Counted from the stretch's first letter, positions 29,990 to 41,520 are shown. The stretch: 64,000 nt of DNA from Dromiciops gliroides (GCF_019393635.1 NC_057864.1:474752617-474816616), one strand, 5' to 3'. Made by a program: numbers and translations. Notes: generated by a model not told the origin, from the sequence alone.

Positions 29990-30465
29990 TTTCATTGGTC
30001 AGTCCCACAGTCATGCCCAACTCTCTGTGACCCCACTTGGGGTTGTCTTGGCAGAGATGCTAGAGCAGTCTGCCATTTCCTTCTGCAGTTGTTGTTCATC
30101 CTTCATTCTCAAAGAGGACCAATGACATTGTGAGGGTGATGTCTTGATGTGCTTATGAGTCCTATTTCAGTGAGGCAGAGCTTTGAAAGTTGGCCCCACG
30201 CTCTCTCTTCCAGAGCTCTTTCTCCAGTGGATTAAGGCAGAGGTGAAGTGACTTGCCCAGGGTCACACAGCTAGTAAGTGTTTGAGGCCAGATTTGGACT
30301 CCGGTCTTCTTGACTCCGGGTCCAGTGCTCTATCCACTGAGCCATCTGGCTGCCCCTGTTGTTGCTGTGCAGTCATCCCATCCTATCCAACTCTTGGGTG
30401 ACCCCATGGACCATAGTGTGCCAGTATTGTCCATGGGTTTTCTTGGCAAAGGCACTGGAAAGGTT
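29990..30465 (-). repeat. Composite of long-SINE tails, RTE-like segment and SINE core
   Basis: Four joined pieces. A long-SINE tail lies at 29990-30084 (GACCCCACTTGGGGTTGTCT). An RTE-like segment lies at 30085-30240 (TTCATTCTCAAAGAGGACCA). A SINE core and head lie at 30241-30356, ending CATCTGGCTGCCCC. Another RTE/BovB-like tail lies at 30357-30465 (GACCCCATGGACCATAGTGT). Confidence 0.6.
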
Positions 30466-31059
30466 TGATCTCCTTGGGGTACATGCCAATTCCTAGCATT
30501 ACCAAGCCATAAGCTATGAACACCTGAGTTACTTTCCTACACAGTTGCTAAGAATCCTCCCTGAGCCCCCCAGGTTGGGGCCTGGGGTTGTAGTCCCTCC
30601 TGACCCTACACTTTTCTGTGACTTTGGCCAACGCCTCTCAGGGGGTGCCATTTCTCTTCTGCCCCAGTCCTGTGCTTCTCAGCCTCAGATGAGCGTGGAT
30701 GTCACCATTCCTCGTGACTTTAAAGCAGCCCAGGTCTGGAAGGGATTGGGCTGGCTGCTCAGAGCAGTGCCCGCCGTGAGGGTGGGCTGCACGTGTGTCT
30801 TGCTGTTCCCTCAGCCTTGGATGATTTCTGGAGGGACACTCAGGTTACTGGCTGCTCTGCTCTCCCCACACAAGGGGCTCCATCCGTCTCTGTTGTGGAC
30901 TGAAGGTTCAGGCCAGTAGGAAGTAGTGACCATCACTCGTGAGTGAGAAATGGGCAGATCACTGAGTGGTGTTTCTGGACCTAGGCCTTTAGTCGGTTTC
31001 CGACAAAGGAGAAAGAAGAGGAATGGGGAGGTAGGGGTGGGGTGGGGTGGGGTGGGTGG
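30466..31059. other. Unassigned intron sequence with a G-rich run
   Basis: A 124-codon open frame (30545-30919) has no recognisable protein features. A GGGGT repeat (31033-31060) just before the next SINE is G-quadruplex-prone. Confidence 0.4.
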
Positions 31060-31210
31060 GGGGAGCAGCTAGGTGGCACAGTGGATAGAGCACTGGCCCT
31101 GGAGTCAGGAATACCTGAGTTTAAATCCAGCCTCAGACACTTGACACTTAATAGCTGTGTGACCCTGGGCAAGTCATTTCACCCTCATTGCCCCACCAAA
31201 AAAAAAAAGA
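31060..31210 (+). repeat. Marsupial short CORE-SINE (A/B mixed)
   Basis: Has the GAGTC head of subfamily A but the TTGACAC core and CCCTCATTGCC end of subfamily B. Confidence 0.9.
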
Positions 31211-31379
31211 GGGCTCTGTTTTCTTGGCTCACCCTCTCCTCCTCACCTCCCTCTCTAACTGTGGCTCCTTCTCTTCCTCAGGTCCCTCCCAGGAACGTTT
31301 ATCCCCCAAGGGCTGCCAAAGGATTTCTTTAAGCAGAGTTCACTCTCCTAATTGATAAACTCCAAGGCTTCCTCTCTTA

Positions 31380-31742
31380 GGACAAACTGTTTAGTTTTTC
31401 ACATAGCATACAGGCTGGCCCAGTCTATCTTTCCAGCCATGAGGTCGTACTCACTGTCCTTCCCAGGTACCCTCTGTCTCCCATCTCCGTGCATTTGAAC
31501 CAGCCATCCCCCGTGCCTGGAATGCCGTCCCCTCTCTTCCTTCAAGACTACAGCTCACCCTCATCCTGGGCTTGAAGCCTTTCTCGGTCCCCCTTTACCA
31601 GCTTTGTGTTTATCCCTTTATAATCTCTAGGTACTCAGGCACTCACTTTTCTCCCCTGTTATGATGTAAACTCCTTGAGAAGTTGCTTCTCTGGGTGCCC
31701 TGACCATAGTAGGTGCTTAATAAATGCTTGTTGATTGATTGG
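31380..31742 (+). repeat. LINE L2 3' portion
   Basis: Decayed ORF2 end (CATCCCCCGTGCCTGGAATG) through to the terminus (GTAGGTGCTTAATAAATGCT plus ATTGATTGG). Confidence 0.75.
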
Positions 31743-32284
31743 CCCCAGTTCTGTCACTTAACTCAGTGAATGACCTCCAACAAGTCTCCCCTTAGTGGGC
31801 CTCAGTTTCTTCCCCTGCATGATGAGGGAGGGAGGGAGGGAAGAGGAAGCTTCATGAGCTGGTCTTTTAAGACCCCTTGTGGCTCCAAACAGTTGGAGAT
31901 CAAGAAAATAGTGTATGAAACCTGACTTTTCCTCCTGCCTGCTCCTCAGTAAGCCCAGAGCCCAGCATCCGGTTCTGTTTATGTTTGTAGAAGAGATCTT
32001 GGGGTGTGCCAGAGAGAGGGGGAGGAGGAGGGGAGGGGCCACTGCTGACAGGGTCGAAGCAGGAGTGGGGAGGGCTCTGCTCAGGGTGGAAGAAGGTGGG
32101 CTGTGGGCTTGGACCCGTCTTCTCCTTGTGCTTTTCCGGGGTCCTTTTCCCAAGCAGCATCTCTCTCCCCTGTACAACATCCCTCTCCTCCCTTCATGGT
32201 CCCCGAGGGTCTGGATTCTGGCTCTGGAAATGACCCAGATGCCACCTGCCGTGCTCCTTCCTGTCGCTGACTGAGCCTTTACCC
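31743..32284. other. Unassigned intron sequence
   Basis: A MIR-like CCTCAGTTTCTTCCCCTG piece and a GGGA run lie near 31800-31845. The rest is not assigned. Confidence 0.4.
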
Positions 32285-32639
32285 ACTGTGTTCCTTTAAG
32301 CACACAGTAGGTGCTTACTCGGCGGTTATTGATTGTGCATTTCCTTGGGTTTCAGCCTTTTAGAATCATTTTCTGTTCTATTGTGGATAAGAGCCAGGAA
32401 GACCTGGATTCAAATCTCACCTCTCACATATACCAGGCTGTTGAGAAGCTGTGTTATACAGCAGATAGTTACCACTGGGTCAGGCCAGTCCCAGGTTCAA
32501 ATCCCACCTCAGTCACTTCCCGCTGCATGCCTTGGGGCAGCAGCTGTGAATGTTCAGACCCTTCACTGGTCAAGGGAGTTCCCTAGGGGCCCTGGACCAG
32601 TCATTTCCCCTCTAAATGAGAGGGGTTGGGCCAGATGTC

Positions 32640-33390
32640 CCGAGGCTCCTTTTTAGCTCTTGTCCAGCCAGAGCATTCCCAGCCCCATTACCCAGTCCTC
32701 ATTTCTGGGGACCCCGAGACCCTCTCCCAGTCTGGGCTCTCTCCATCTTCTCAGCACTCTTCCTAAAATGTGGTGTCTAGAACTGAACTTGATATTCAGA
32801 TGGGGGGGGGGTGGCGTTGTGCAGAAAAGAGCCCAGCTCTCCCCTCCCCTCCCCTCCCTGGGCACTCTCTCTCTCTGGTTAGAATGTAATCTCTGAAATT
32901 AAGGATTATTCCACTGTGTATCCCCACCACTGGGTATGGCACCTGGCATGCAGTTGGTGCTTAATAAATACCTATTAATCATTGACTTGGTGTAACCTAA
33001 GGTCAGGATCATAAAGCAGGGGGGGGGGCACCTTGGGTCCCCCCAGCACTCTCATTTAACCAAGAGGGTAAAGATCAGAGAATTGAAGTGATTTCACACA
33101 GTCACCAAGATGTTACCTGGGGGCCTGTCTTAGCTGCCACATCGTGCTGCTGACTCAGATTGAACTTGGGATCCACCAACCCCCTCCCCCCACCCCCAGA
33201 TCGTTTTCAAATAGCCATTTAGAGGCAGCTAGGTGGTGCAGTGGATAGAGCACTGGCCCTGGATTCAGGAGGACCTGAGTTCAAATCTGGCCTCAGACAC
33301 TTAACACTTACTAGCTGTGTGACCCTGGGCAAGTCACTTAACCCCAATTGCCTCACCAAAAAACAAACAAAAGGAAAAAAAATCAAATAG
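32640..33390 (-). repeat. CR1/L3 and L2 remnants around a SINE
   Basis: CCTAAAATGTGGTGTCTAGA (about 32763) and GAACTTGGGATCCACCAACC (33162) are reverse CR1/L3 pieces. GCAGTTGGTGCTTAATAAAT (32951) is a forward L2 end between them. A SINE lies at 33221-33382. Confidence 0.5.
33221..33382 (+). repeat. Marsupial short CORE-SINE (subfamily A body, GATTC head)
   Basis: AGGCAGCTAGGTGGTGCAGT to CCCCAATTGCCTCACC plus tail. Target duplication TCAAATAGCC at 33207-33216 and 33383-33392. A head/body combination of the two subfamilies. Confidence 0.92.
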
Positions 33391-33392
33391 CC

Positions 33393-34149
33393 GTCTAGCT
33401 TTGCTACTTCGTAGGATGTTCCTCCAGTGCCCAGCTCTGGGCTGAGCTGTGGGGGTGGGGCGGGTCAGGAAATGCTTGCAGGATGAATGGAAAGATGGAT
33501 AGAAAGACCTTGGATCTTTATTCTTCTAAGGTGGTGGAGTGGCTGTGTTTTGAGTGTGGAATTGATAGCAATCAGGGCTGGAGGCAGTACCAGATGATAG
33601 TTAAACATGCAGGAAGGACATTGGTGCCTGGTACTATGGATGTTGGGGCTCTCCTCTTTCAGTCTTCTGCAGGGGGGGAAGCTGTCTCAGACCTAGCCAG
33701 AGAGGGGCAGCTTGCTCTTGTGGAAGGAGCCCAGACCAGGTGTCAGGAGAGATCTGGGTTCAGTTCACCTCTGATAGGTCTGGCTGTGTGACCCTTGGAA
33801 AGTTACTTAGCTTCTCTGAGGTTAGGTGACTCATACATTGAGGTTGGTCCTGGAACCTGCCCAACAGGTTTGTGAGGTTCGGCCTAGAGAAAGCAGCTCT
33901 TTGTGAGGCCCAGAGGCCAGAGGAACGTCAGCTGCTGGAAGATTTGGCCCCAGACACTGGGAATGGCTTCCCTTTCCAGATCATTTGTTGTGGGGTTTTT
34001 GGGGGGTGGTTGTTTTTTGTTTTTAATTTTTTTCCCTGATCATTTGAATGTGGGGTTTCGAGTTTCCCAGCATTCCTTTACCTCCCGCTTTCTTACCAAT
34101 CCTCAACACACCTGGGGAAATAGAGAAAGCTCCGGATCACCGACCCTTG
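33393..34149. other. Unassigned intron sequence
   Basis: A 102-codon open frame (33483-33791) shows no recognisable domain. A MIR-like core (TGGCTGTGTGACCCTTGGAA) lies near 33780. Confidence 0.4.
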
Positions 34150-34650
34150 GTGCTTCTCAAATGATCATCACTCAGGCATCAAGCACCTACTGCGTGCAAG
34201 CCAAGCTTTGGGAATTACAGAGACAAAAACTCAATGGAGTGTCTGGGCCAGATCATGGAGGGCCAGAAGGGGAGAAATGTAGCCTGGGGCCAGGTGATAC
34301 CCCCTTTAAAAGCCAGACGGAGGAGCTGTTTTAGAGACTGGGAAACTGAGGCCCAGAGATGCCAAGTGATTACCCAAAGTCACAAAAATGAATTGGGGGA
34401 CAAAGGTGTTGGGAGAACCCTACCCCAGATCAAAGCTCTTTCCACTAGTTCTTCTTGGGACACTGCCCCTCAGTAGGATAGGCAACACTTGGAAGGCATT
34501 GCCCCCTGCCCCCAACATATACATGAATATAGGCGCTCTGTAGTCAGAGGTCCTGGGTTCAAATCCTGCTTGCTGTCTTTATCACCTTGGGCAAGTCATT
34601 ATACTTCTTTTACTTCCTTCAAGGGTCCCTTCTGGCTCTAAATCTGTAGT
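34150..34650. repeat. L2 and MIR fragments
   Basis: Reverse L2 end (AAGCACCTACTGCGTGCAAG) near 34180, reverse MIR (CTGGGAAACTGAGGCCCAGA) near 34340 and forward MIR (GGGTTCAAATCCTGCTTGCT) near 34555. Confidence 0.6.
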
Positions 34651-35354
34651 ACTGTGCAGAGTCAGGATTTGAACTCATCTTCTCCCCACACACCCATACC
34701 CACACTCTAAATCCAGTGCTGCTGTCTCTACTTCCTCTTTCTTCCTCCAAGAGGAAGAGCCATGGGCCTGGTGGCCTGTAGTCCTCAAGCCACCTTCTGT
34801 CCCTCACCTGACCCCAAGTGGGAGCAGGCCTGGCCTTGTTCAGAGGAGAACCAGTAAGCCACTTTTCCCCCCAAATGGATCTGTAATGTATCGATTGTGC
34901 TGGATGGGACTGATGGGCGTGGAGGTTGGTGGGATGTATTTGGGGGAATTTAAACATCTCAGCTTGACCCCCCCCCCCCATTCACCTGGCTGCCCATTCT
35001 TGAACTTGTCCCAGGAGCAAAGGGCTTCCTCGGAGCCACCCTGGACTGACTGGCATCAACAGGCTGGTTTTCCTGGCATCCTCGTTGGCAGACATGGCTC
35101 ATCCCCCGAGTGATGCCTTGTGTCGCTTCCAGAGCCTCTGCTCCCGGAGCCCAGGGGCTGGCTTGACTCCAGACCAGATGGCACTTGTGAACGCCCACCG
35201 CCCCCTTCCCTCCCCACCCCCACACCCCTTACCAAGGAGCTTCGTTCAGCACTTGACAGTCTGGACCAAAGAAGGCAATAGGAGGGTCAGAGGCCAAGAC
35301 CAGGGGAGGGAGAGAAGCCAGTGGGTAGGGCAGAATGACTTGGTGTGGTCAGCG
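34651..35354. other. Unassigned intron sequence
   Basis: No repeat or gene recognised. C homopolymer near 34970. Confidence 0.4.
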
Positions 35355-35870
35355 GTATAGAATTAAAGGCCTTTGCTTGTGTTTCAGCTTTGCCCCTAAC
35401 TCTCTATGGGACCACGGGCAAATAACTTGCCACCCCTGGGCCTGTTTCCTCTGCAAAATGTCAGGAGTCGGATTTGGGGGTAGGGCCAAAGCATAGATTT
35501 CAAGCTGGAAGGGACTAGCGGCCAAAGGAATCCAGAAAAAGCCTTGAGTAAGTGCGACTAGAACTGTCCGAGTGAGGGGGGTACAGACCGTGCAAACACA
35601 TGGAGATGGAAGATGGAGGGATAGCAAGGAGGCTGTAGAACTCAGCAGGGACAGCTACGTGGAAGAAGGAAGGTAGGGAAGGTGAAGGTTCTAAGAGCTT
35701 TCGATGCCCAGCAAAGCCGGAGGTTGGATTTGTTCTTGGGAGCCCAGGGAGCAGGGACATGGTCAGGTCACGCCTGCACGTTGGACGGATCTTGGTGGGG
35801 GCGAGACCAGGTGAAGGCAGCCTAGCCCCAGCAATGCCCTCCTGTGTGACAGTCCCCTCTGAGGCCAGTG
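35355..35870. repeat. MIR (+) followed by LINE L2 (-)
   Basis: Forward MIR (TATGGGACCACGGGCAAATA) to about 35470. Reverse L2 interior follows to 35870, including ACATGGTCAGGTCACGCCTG. Confidence 0.6.
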
Positions 35871-36639
35871 ACTGACGCCTCTAGACTCCCCTCACCCTCC
35901 TCCTGTTTTTTCAATACATGATATAAAGCACCCAGAACTCCAAGGGAAAGCAGTTACCTTGAAGTAGTTAATGAAACCCTTTAAAAACCAGTCCCGGAGG
36001 TGTCATTCAGAAAGCCACCCGACCTTGGCAGGGCAGGGGGTCTAGAGGGGGCTAAGGTGGGGCAGGGGGCGCCCAGGCTGGGGAGCCCTGGGGGGGGGCG
36101 GAAGGAATGCTGAAGCAGCAGCGGGGAGGGACCTCATCTTCTCTAACAATTTCCACATTCCTGGAAGCAAGAAGGGTCAGGCCATGGCCCAGGGTGGGGG
36201 GAGGGGACCTTCTTGGGCCCTTGCCCTGGTCTCATTAGTTTTCTCTTATACGTAGAGCTAGATAAATGATCGCTTATCAGTACTGTTTCTTCTCCTCTTG
36301 AGCACAGTTGGTCACCAACTCGTCCAAGACCTGCTCTATCCTAGAAATAAGGCTGTGGGTCCCTGCTTCTCTGATTGTAGCTCGGGGCTTTATTGCTAAA
36401 GGACCTAGGTCCCGTCCTGTCCCCCCCCTCCCTTTTGGTCCTGTTCTTGGTGATTACTTACACCTGGATGGGGGATATGGGGTGGTAGCTGCCTTTCCTG
36501 CTTTCTCTACCTCCTTCCCACCCCCTTTTCTTTGCTCACAGCGGGTGAGGCCTTAGAAGAAGCCAGACTTTGGTGTGGGCTCCTAAACAGGCCAGATTAG
36601 CTTATGTGATAGTGGAGAGGGTTCTGTGGGATTCCTGCA
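35871..36639. other. Repeat-poor intron sequence
   Basis: No repeat recognised. It contains a CTTATCAG GATA-type word near 36273 and G/C homopolymers. Confidence 0.4.
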
Positions 36640-36760
36640 GCCCTCGGACTAGAAGGGGCCTCAGGCCCCCGTTTTATAGATGGGGAAACTGAGGCCCACT
36701 GCAACAGACAGAGCGGTATGAGCTATCATTCCTGAAGTGCTTTCCGGCTGATGGGGAGTG
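36640..36760 (-). repeat. MIR fragment
   Basis: TTTTATAGATGGGGAAACTG and AGGCCCACTGC. Confidence 0.6.
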
Positions 36761-37259
36761 GGCTCTCTGCCCTCCTCGTTCCGTGCCATGCACGTGGCTG
36801 TTTGTGGGAGCTGCTGGCCTCTCCACATGTTGAGATCAGCATTGCCCAGACTGGGCTGTTTGATGTGCCAAGAGACGAAGGCCCTGGGATCGGATCAGGA
36901 CCTGCCTGTTGAGCAGTTGCCAGGCACTGGGAGCATGGGGGGGGGGGGTGGTGGTAAGGCTAGGAAGTGTAGGCAGCAGGATAAACATTAACTGCCCGGA
37001 GCTGGGCCTCATTAGAGCAGATCGATGGGTGATTCCATCACCCTTTGTGCAAATGCATCTGGGAGGGGCCTCTCCCTCCTTTCCCACCCTCCACCCCCTT
37101 GAGATGGCTTCCTATCATTTATAGTTTGTGTCACCTGTGCACATAACGCATCCTTCCCCCTTTCTATGCCAGGGGCCCTTCTCACTGGGGCTGCTTTCAA
37201 TAGCTGCAGCCTCATTAAAGGCCCCGAGTCTGTGATGCTTAATGAATGTGTTTGTTGGT

Positions 37260-37600
37260 CGACTGAATCAAGAGTTGGGAGATGTGGGTTCAAATTCTGC
37301 CTTCTCCACTTGACTATCTGGACCTTTCCTGCCCTGAATTTGTTTTCCTCTTCTGTAAAAATGAGGGTTTGGATGAGTCAGCCCCAACGTTCCCCTCCAG
37401 TTCAGACAACTCTTCCCCCCCAAATCTCTTCTCTTGGGAAAGGTGCCCATAAGGCCTAGAAAAGGGCTCCATTCTCCTTCGATTAGAGGTCCGATTCAGC
37501 CCCTTTGTCTGCCAGGGTAGGAACCTGAGGCCTAGAGCTGTGTGTCCCTGGGCACACGGCTAGTGCGCAGCAAAGCCAGGATTCGGCCCTAGGATTCCTG
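37260..37600. repeat. MIR fragments, + then -
   Basis: Forward MIR with GGGTTCAAATTCTGCCTTCT near 37290. Reverse piece with GGCACACGGCTAGTGCGCAG near 37553. Confidence 0.55.
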
Positions 37601-37734
37601 AGAGCAGAGCTCTGGTGGCTGTCCCTTGGTGGGCCCTGAGGTCCTGCCTAGCTCTGGGCCTAGGATCCTCTGAGTCTCCCCGAATGTATGGGTTAACCTA
37701 AGCCTCTGTCCTTTTTCCCTCTCCGTATGCCAAC

Positions 37735-38070
37735 AAAATCACAGGTCCTGTCCAAAAAAGAATTCTTATTCTACCCAGCCAGACCCAACTCCTCTTCCTT
37801 TCCAGAATCTATCCCTCGGCTCCTGCTGTTTCCCCTCCCTAGAATGCCTTCCTGTCTTTCTGTTTGCTGAAAGCATACCTGTCCTTCAAGACCCAACCCA
37901 AGCAGCCACCTCTTTCGGGGAGTCGTCCCTGATCACTTCCCCCACTGGACCCCCCCCCCCAATCTTACTGTGCCTTCCTGGGTAGGGTTTCCATTCCTCT
38001 TTATGCTGTAGCCACTTGTGAGAGTGTCTGTGACAGGGAAGGGCAGGGAAGTCTTACTCATTCCTTCACC
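37735..38070 (+). repeat. LINE L2 3' region
   Basis: GTCCTTCAAGACCCAACCCA and CGGGGAGTCGTCCCTGATCA match the L2 ORF2 end. Confidence 0.6.
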
Positions 38071-38089
38071 CCTTGGTGCCTTTTTTGTT

Positions 38090-38238
38090 TGTTTGTTTGT
38101 TTGCGGGGCAATGGGGTTAAGTGACTTGCCCAGGGTCACACAGCTAGTAAGTGTCAAGTATCTGAGGTATCATTTGAACTCAGGTCCTCCTGAATTCAGG
38201 GTCACTGCTCTATCCACTGTGCCACCTAGCTGCCCCCT
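38090..38238 (-). repeat. Marsupial short CORE-SINE (subfamily B)
   Basis: (GTTT)n tail and full body. Perfect 19-bp target duplication CCTTGGTGCCTTTTTTGTT at 38071-38089 and 38239-38257. Confidence 0.96.
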
Positions 38239-38669
38239 CCTTGGTGCCTTTTTTGTTGGCTGAATGAGCCTTAAGAGTGGGCCGGGTGTTCGTGGCTATT
38301 GCCACTGCTCTCTCTATTGATACTTGCTCCACAGTCCAAGTGTTATCTTCCCACAGGTGGGACAGAGATGCCACAGAACCCTCTTCCTCATTCTGTCCCT
38401 GGGGTTTCCCAGGCCTCTCAGCAGACATCCAGTGCTCCTGCCCTCCTCCTTCTAGCCTCTGTAGGAGAGATGCTAAAGGCTGCTTGGGGTTGGGGATGTG
38501 ACATCACTTTTAAGTTGAATTTGAGTCATTAACATTTTCACCGTCACTTTCCTAAGTCTAGACAAGCCCTAATTTGTATTTTTTTTTTTTTCAATTTATG
38601 AGGGGCAAGTTCTCACACTGAAAATTTTATCAGTCAGGCCATTCCTGATAGGGAATTCCCCCATCCTCT

Positions 38670-38833
38670 CATTTATTTATTTATTTATTATTTTTTGGCA
38701 GGGCAATGGGGGTTAAGTGACTTGCCCAGGGTCACACAGCTAGTAAGTGTCAAGTGTCCAAGGCTGGATTTGAACTCAGGTCCTCCAGAATCCAGGGCCA
38801 GTACCTTATCCACTGCACTACCTAGCTGCCCTC
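38670..38833 (-). repeat. Marsupial short CORE-SINE (subfamily B)
   Basis: (ATTT)n tail, GGGCAATGGGGGTTAAGTGA, head ending TACCTAGCTGCCC. Short CCCATCCT duplication at the ends. Confidence 0.9.
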
Positions 38834-38925
38834 ACCCATCCTTTTATAAGACAGAATTTTGACCTGTTCCACTTTGGGACAGTTTTCATTTTTAGGAAGC
38901 TTTGTTAAGAGTGGCAGTTGCGGGG

Positions 38926-39087
38926 GCGGGGCAGCTAGGTGGCGCAGTGGATAAAGCATCGGCCCTGGATTCAGGAGTACTTGAGTTCAAATCCAGCCTC
39001 GGACACTTGACACTTACTAGCTGTGTGACCCTGGGCAAGTCACTTAACCCCCATTGCCCTGCCAAAAAAACAAAAACAAAAACAAAA
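38926..39087 (+). repeat. Marsupial short CORE-SINE (subfamily B)
   Basis: Full copy with CAAAAA tail. Target duplication AAGA(G/A)TGGCAGT at 38908-38919 and 39088-39099. It opposes the preceding copy at under 100 bp, giving an inverted pair. Confidence 0.94.
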
Positions 39088-39099
39088 AGAATGGCAGTG

Positions 39100-39235
39100 G
39101 GGCACAGTATAGAGAGGCAGCCTCTGAACTGGAATAACCTGGGTTTAAATAAGTCCTGCTGCTGACACATACCCGATGGGTGCCTCTGGGCAAGTCATTT
39201 GCTCTCAGTACAACTCTAAGAGGTCTGTCATGCCC
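39100..39235 (+). repeat. MIR SINE
   Basis: CCTGGGTTTAAATAAGTCCT and GTGCCTCTGGGCAAGTCATT. Confidence 0.6.
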
Positions 39236-39332
39236 TAAGCTTGCTCAGTGCCATGCCCTGTGCTAACTAAAGGCAGGGGAGGGAAGAAATATTTAAAGAG
39301 ACAAGCCTACCCTCAAGGACCTTACATTCTAA

Positions 39333-39470
39333 ATTTTTTTTTTTTTGGTGAGGTAGTTGGGGTTAAATGACTTGCCCAGGGTCATACAGCTAGTAAGTGA
39401 GACTGGATTTGAATTCAGGTCCTTCTGACTCCAGGGCCAGTGCTCTATCCACTGCGTCACCTAGCTGCCC
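39333..39470 (-). repeat. Marsupial short CORE-SINE nested in L2
   Basis: Poly-T tail, GAGGTAGTTGGGGTTAAATG, head ending CACCTAGCTGCC. Perfect 19-bp target duplication CAAGGACCTTACATTCTAA at 39314-39332 and 39471-39489. That sequence itself is reverse L2. Confidence 0.96.
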
Positions 39471-39893
39471 CAAGGACCTTACATTCTAAGGGGAGAGGAC
39501 AAGCTGGGGGCCTGGGGGTGGGAGGGAAGGAGGGGAGGGAGGGACTTAAGTGGGATCATCATTTCCCCTCCCTTGGCCTCATTCTCCTCAGCTGTAAAGC
39601 AAGGGAGGAGGGAGTGGATGAAACCAGGGACGTCTGATTTTTCCATTTGTGGACTCTGTGATCAAAATTCCACAGGAGCAACGAAGCGCCGCCTATATTA
39701 GTAACCCCCAAACAGAGATGTTTAGCAATAATAAACAAAAGCCCTCCTGAAAGAGTTTAAACAACATGTTTCTGCAGAAGTGCAGTTAGGTCTAGATTGC
39801 CATTGATGAGTGAGTGGAGAATCCTGGTGTTTAAGCAGCTCCGTCATTCTCCAGCTGTGGGATTGTTGAGTGAAGTGCAGGCTGTAGTTTGTT

Positions 39894-40100
39894 GGACGGA
39901 CGGACGGACGGACGGACGGATGGACGGATGGACGGACGGACGGACGGACGGACGGACGGACGGACGGACGGACGGACGGACGGACGGATGGATGGACGGA
40001 CGGACGGACGGACGGACGGACGGATGGATGGATGGATGGATGGATGGATGGATGGATGGATGGATGGATGGACGGATGGACGGATGGGCGGACCGGTGGA
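39894..40100 (+). repeat. (GGAC/GGAT)n tetranucleotide array
   Basis: About 50 tandem 4-bp units. GGAC dominates on the left, and a pure GGAT block lies at about 40021-40070. Decayed units (GGGC, GGTG) mark the 3' edge. A 4-bp period gives open frames in every phase, so those frames are artefacts. Confidence 0.97.
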
Positions 40101-40684
40101 TAAACGGGTGGATAAAAAGAGTAAACAGCATCTTTTGAATGGGGTGTTAGCCTATATAACAGCCATGTATATGTATTTCACACAATGCTCTCACTGTCAG
40201 AATTCCTCTGCTTGCCTCAGGTGCAAGGTGAGAATGGAAATAAGACATTTCCTGCTGAGGGCCTTGGGTGAGTCATCGCTCTAATTTTTGAGTAACTGTT
40301 AGTACCACGGATGAGGTACTTCCTGGCCTAAGGTGCTGTTTGTATTAATGACTGTAAGGTGTCTGCTGAAACCTGGGGACCTGCCTTCCTTCCCAGACTT
40401 CTCCTTCTGACAAACCATGCTTTGCCTTGGGCTCTTATACCCAGTAGGCCTGGCCTCTCTGGCCTTGGGTGAGGAGGGGAGACTCTCATTCCCAGATCTC
40501 AACATCTGAGACCTTTGGGTCTCTACCTCCCACCCCTGGCCCCCCTCCCCTATTCTCCCCTTCCCCAAGACCCAGGTGAAAGGTCGCCTGCATAGATGCT
40601 CACCTCCCACCTCCCAGAGGGACCCTTGTTTCCCTCCTCTGTTCCCTCCCAGGACTCGGTTTTTCCAGGGACCCTATCTGTGAC
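40101..40684. other. Unassigned intron sequence
   Basis: No repeat or gene recognised. Confidence 0.4.
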
Positions 40685-41265
40685 TGGAAATCAGAGTAGG
40701 ACTCAAATCCCACCCACCGTGGACATTTACTACTAGTGTGCCTGTAGGTAAGTCATAGGATCTCCCTGACCCTTAGACTTCTGGCTGGCTGATTTGGCTT
40801 CTGAGATCCCTTCTATGGGGGCCTTTGATGCTAACTATATACTTGTCTAGCCCTTGCTAGACTGTACACTCTTTGGGATCAGGGACCGTGTCATTCCCAT
40901 TTATATCTCCCTCTGGTGCCTAACAAAGTGCTAACACATAGCAAGGTGCTTAATAATAGCTAACTAGGTGGTGTAGTAGATGGAATGCTGGGCTTGGAGT
41001 CGGGAAGACCTGAGCTATGTGACCCAGGGCAAGTCACCTCTCTCTACCTCAGTTTCCTTATTTGTAAAACAGAGGTGATAATATCACCTACCTCCCTGGG
41101 TTGATGTGAAGATAAACAAGTTCAATTTTTTTTGGGGGGGGGCAATGAGGGTTAAGTGACTTACCCAGGGTCACATAGCTAGTAAGTGACATTTTTTTTT
41201 ACAAGTTCAAATTTTTAAGTGTTTTACAAACCTTAAAGCTATGCTAGCTGTTATTCTGACATATT
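40685..41265 (+). repeat. MIR, L2 end and second MIR, with a truncated SINE
   Basis: MIR (GACTCAAATCCCACCCACCG) to 40830. L2 terminus (GCAAGGTGCTTAATAATAGC) to about 40965. Then a long MIR (GTGACCCAGGGCAAGTCACC, TTATTTGTAAAACAGAGGTG), interrupted at 41126-41201. Confidence 0.65.
41126..41201 (-). repeat. Truncated marsupial short CORE-SINE
   Basis: Only the 3' half is present: T-rich tail, GGGCAATGAGGGTTAAGTGA to AGCTAGTAAGTGAC. Flanked by ACAAGTTCAA-type repeats, so it is a 5'-truncated insertion. Confidence 0.8.
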
Positions 41266-41334
41266 AAATGTTTGAATGAATTGGGGAGAAAAAAAAACAC
41301 AAGAGCTTCCTCCTGCTCTCTGCAGTTTAGAGCT

Positions 41335-41520
41335 AGGGAAGAGATACTGGAGTGGTTTGCTATTTCCTTCTCTAGCTCATGTGACAGATGAGGAAACTGA
41401 GGCAAACAGGGTGAAGTGACTTACCCAGGGTCATACAGCCAAGTAAATGTCTGAAGCCAGATTTGAACTCACAAAAAGGAGTCTTCCTGACCCCCAGGCT
41501 CCTCATTCTATCCAACCTAC
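41335..41520 (-). repeat. Long marsupial CORE-SINE (MAR1-like)
   Basis: ACTGGAGTGGTTTGCTATTT, GACAGATGAGGAAACTGAGG and AGGGTGAAGTGACTTACCCA. Confidence 0.75.

Noticed and set aside
30545-30919. 124-codon open frame in unassigned DNA
   Set aside because: No recognisable domain, no splice or promoter context, and length is within chance for this GC content.
33483-33791. 102-codon open frame starting MNGKMDRKTLDLYSSK
   Set aside because: It runs into MIR-like sequence at its end and shows no family signature.
39797-40284. Open frames encoding a DGRT/DGWM repeat or a HPSI/RPSV repeat
   Set aside because: A 4-bp tandem array gives a 12-bp codon period and stays open in several frames on both strands. 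It is a microsatellite.
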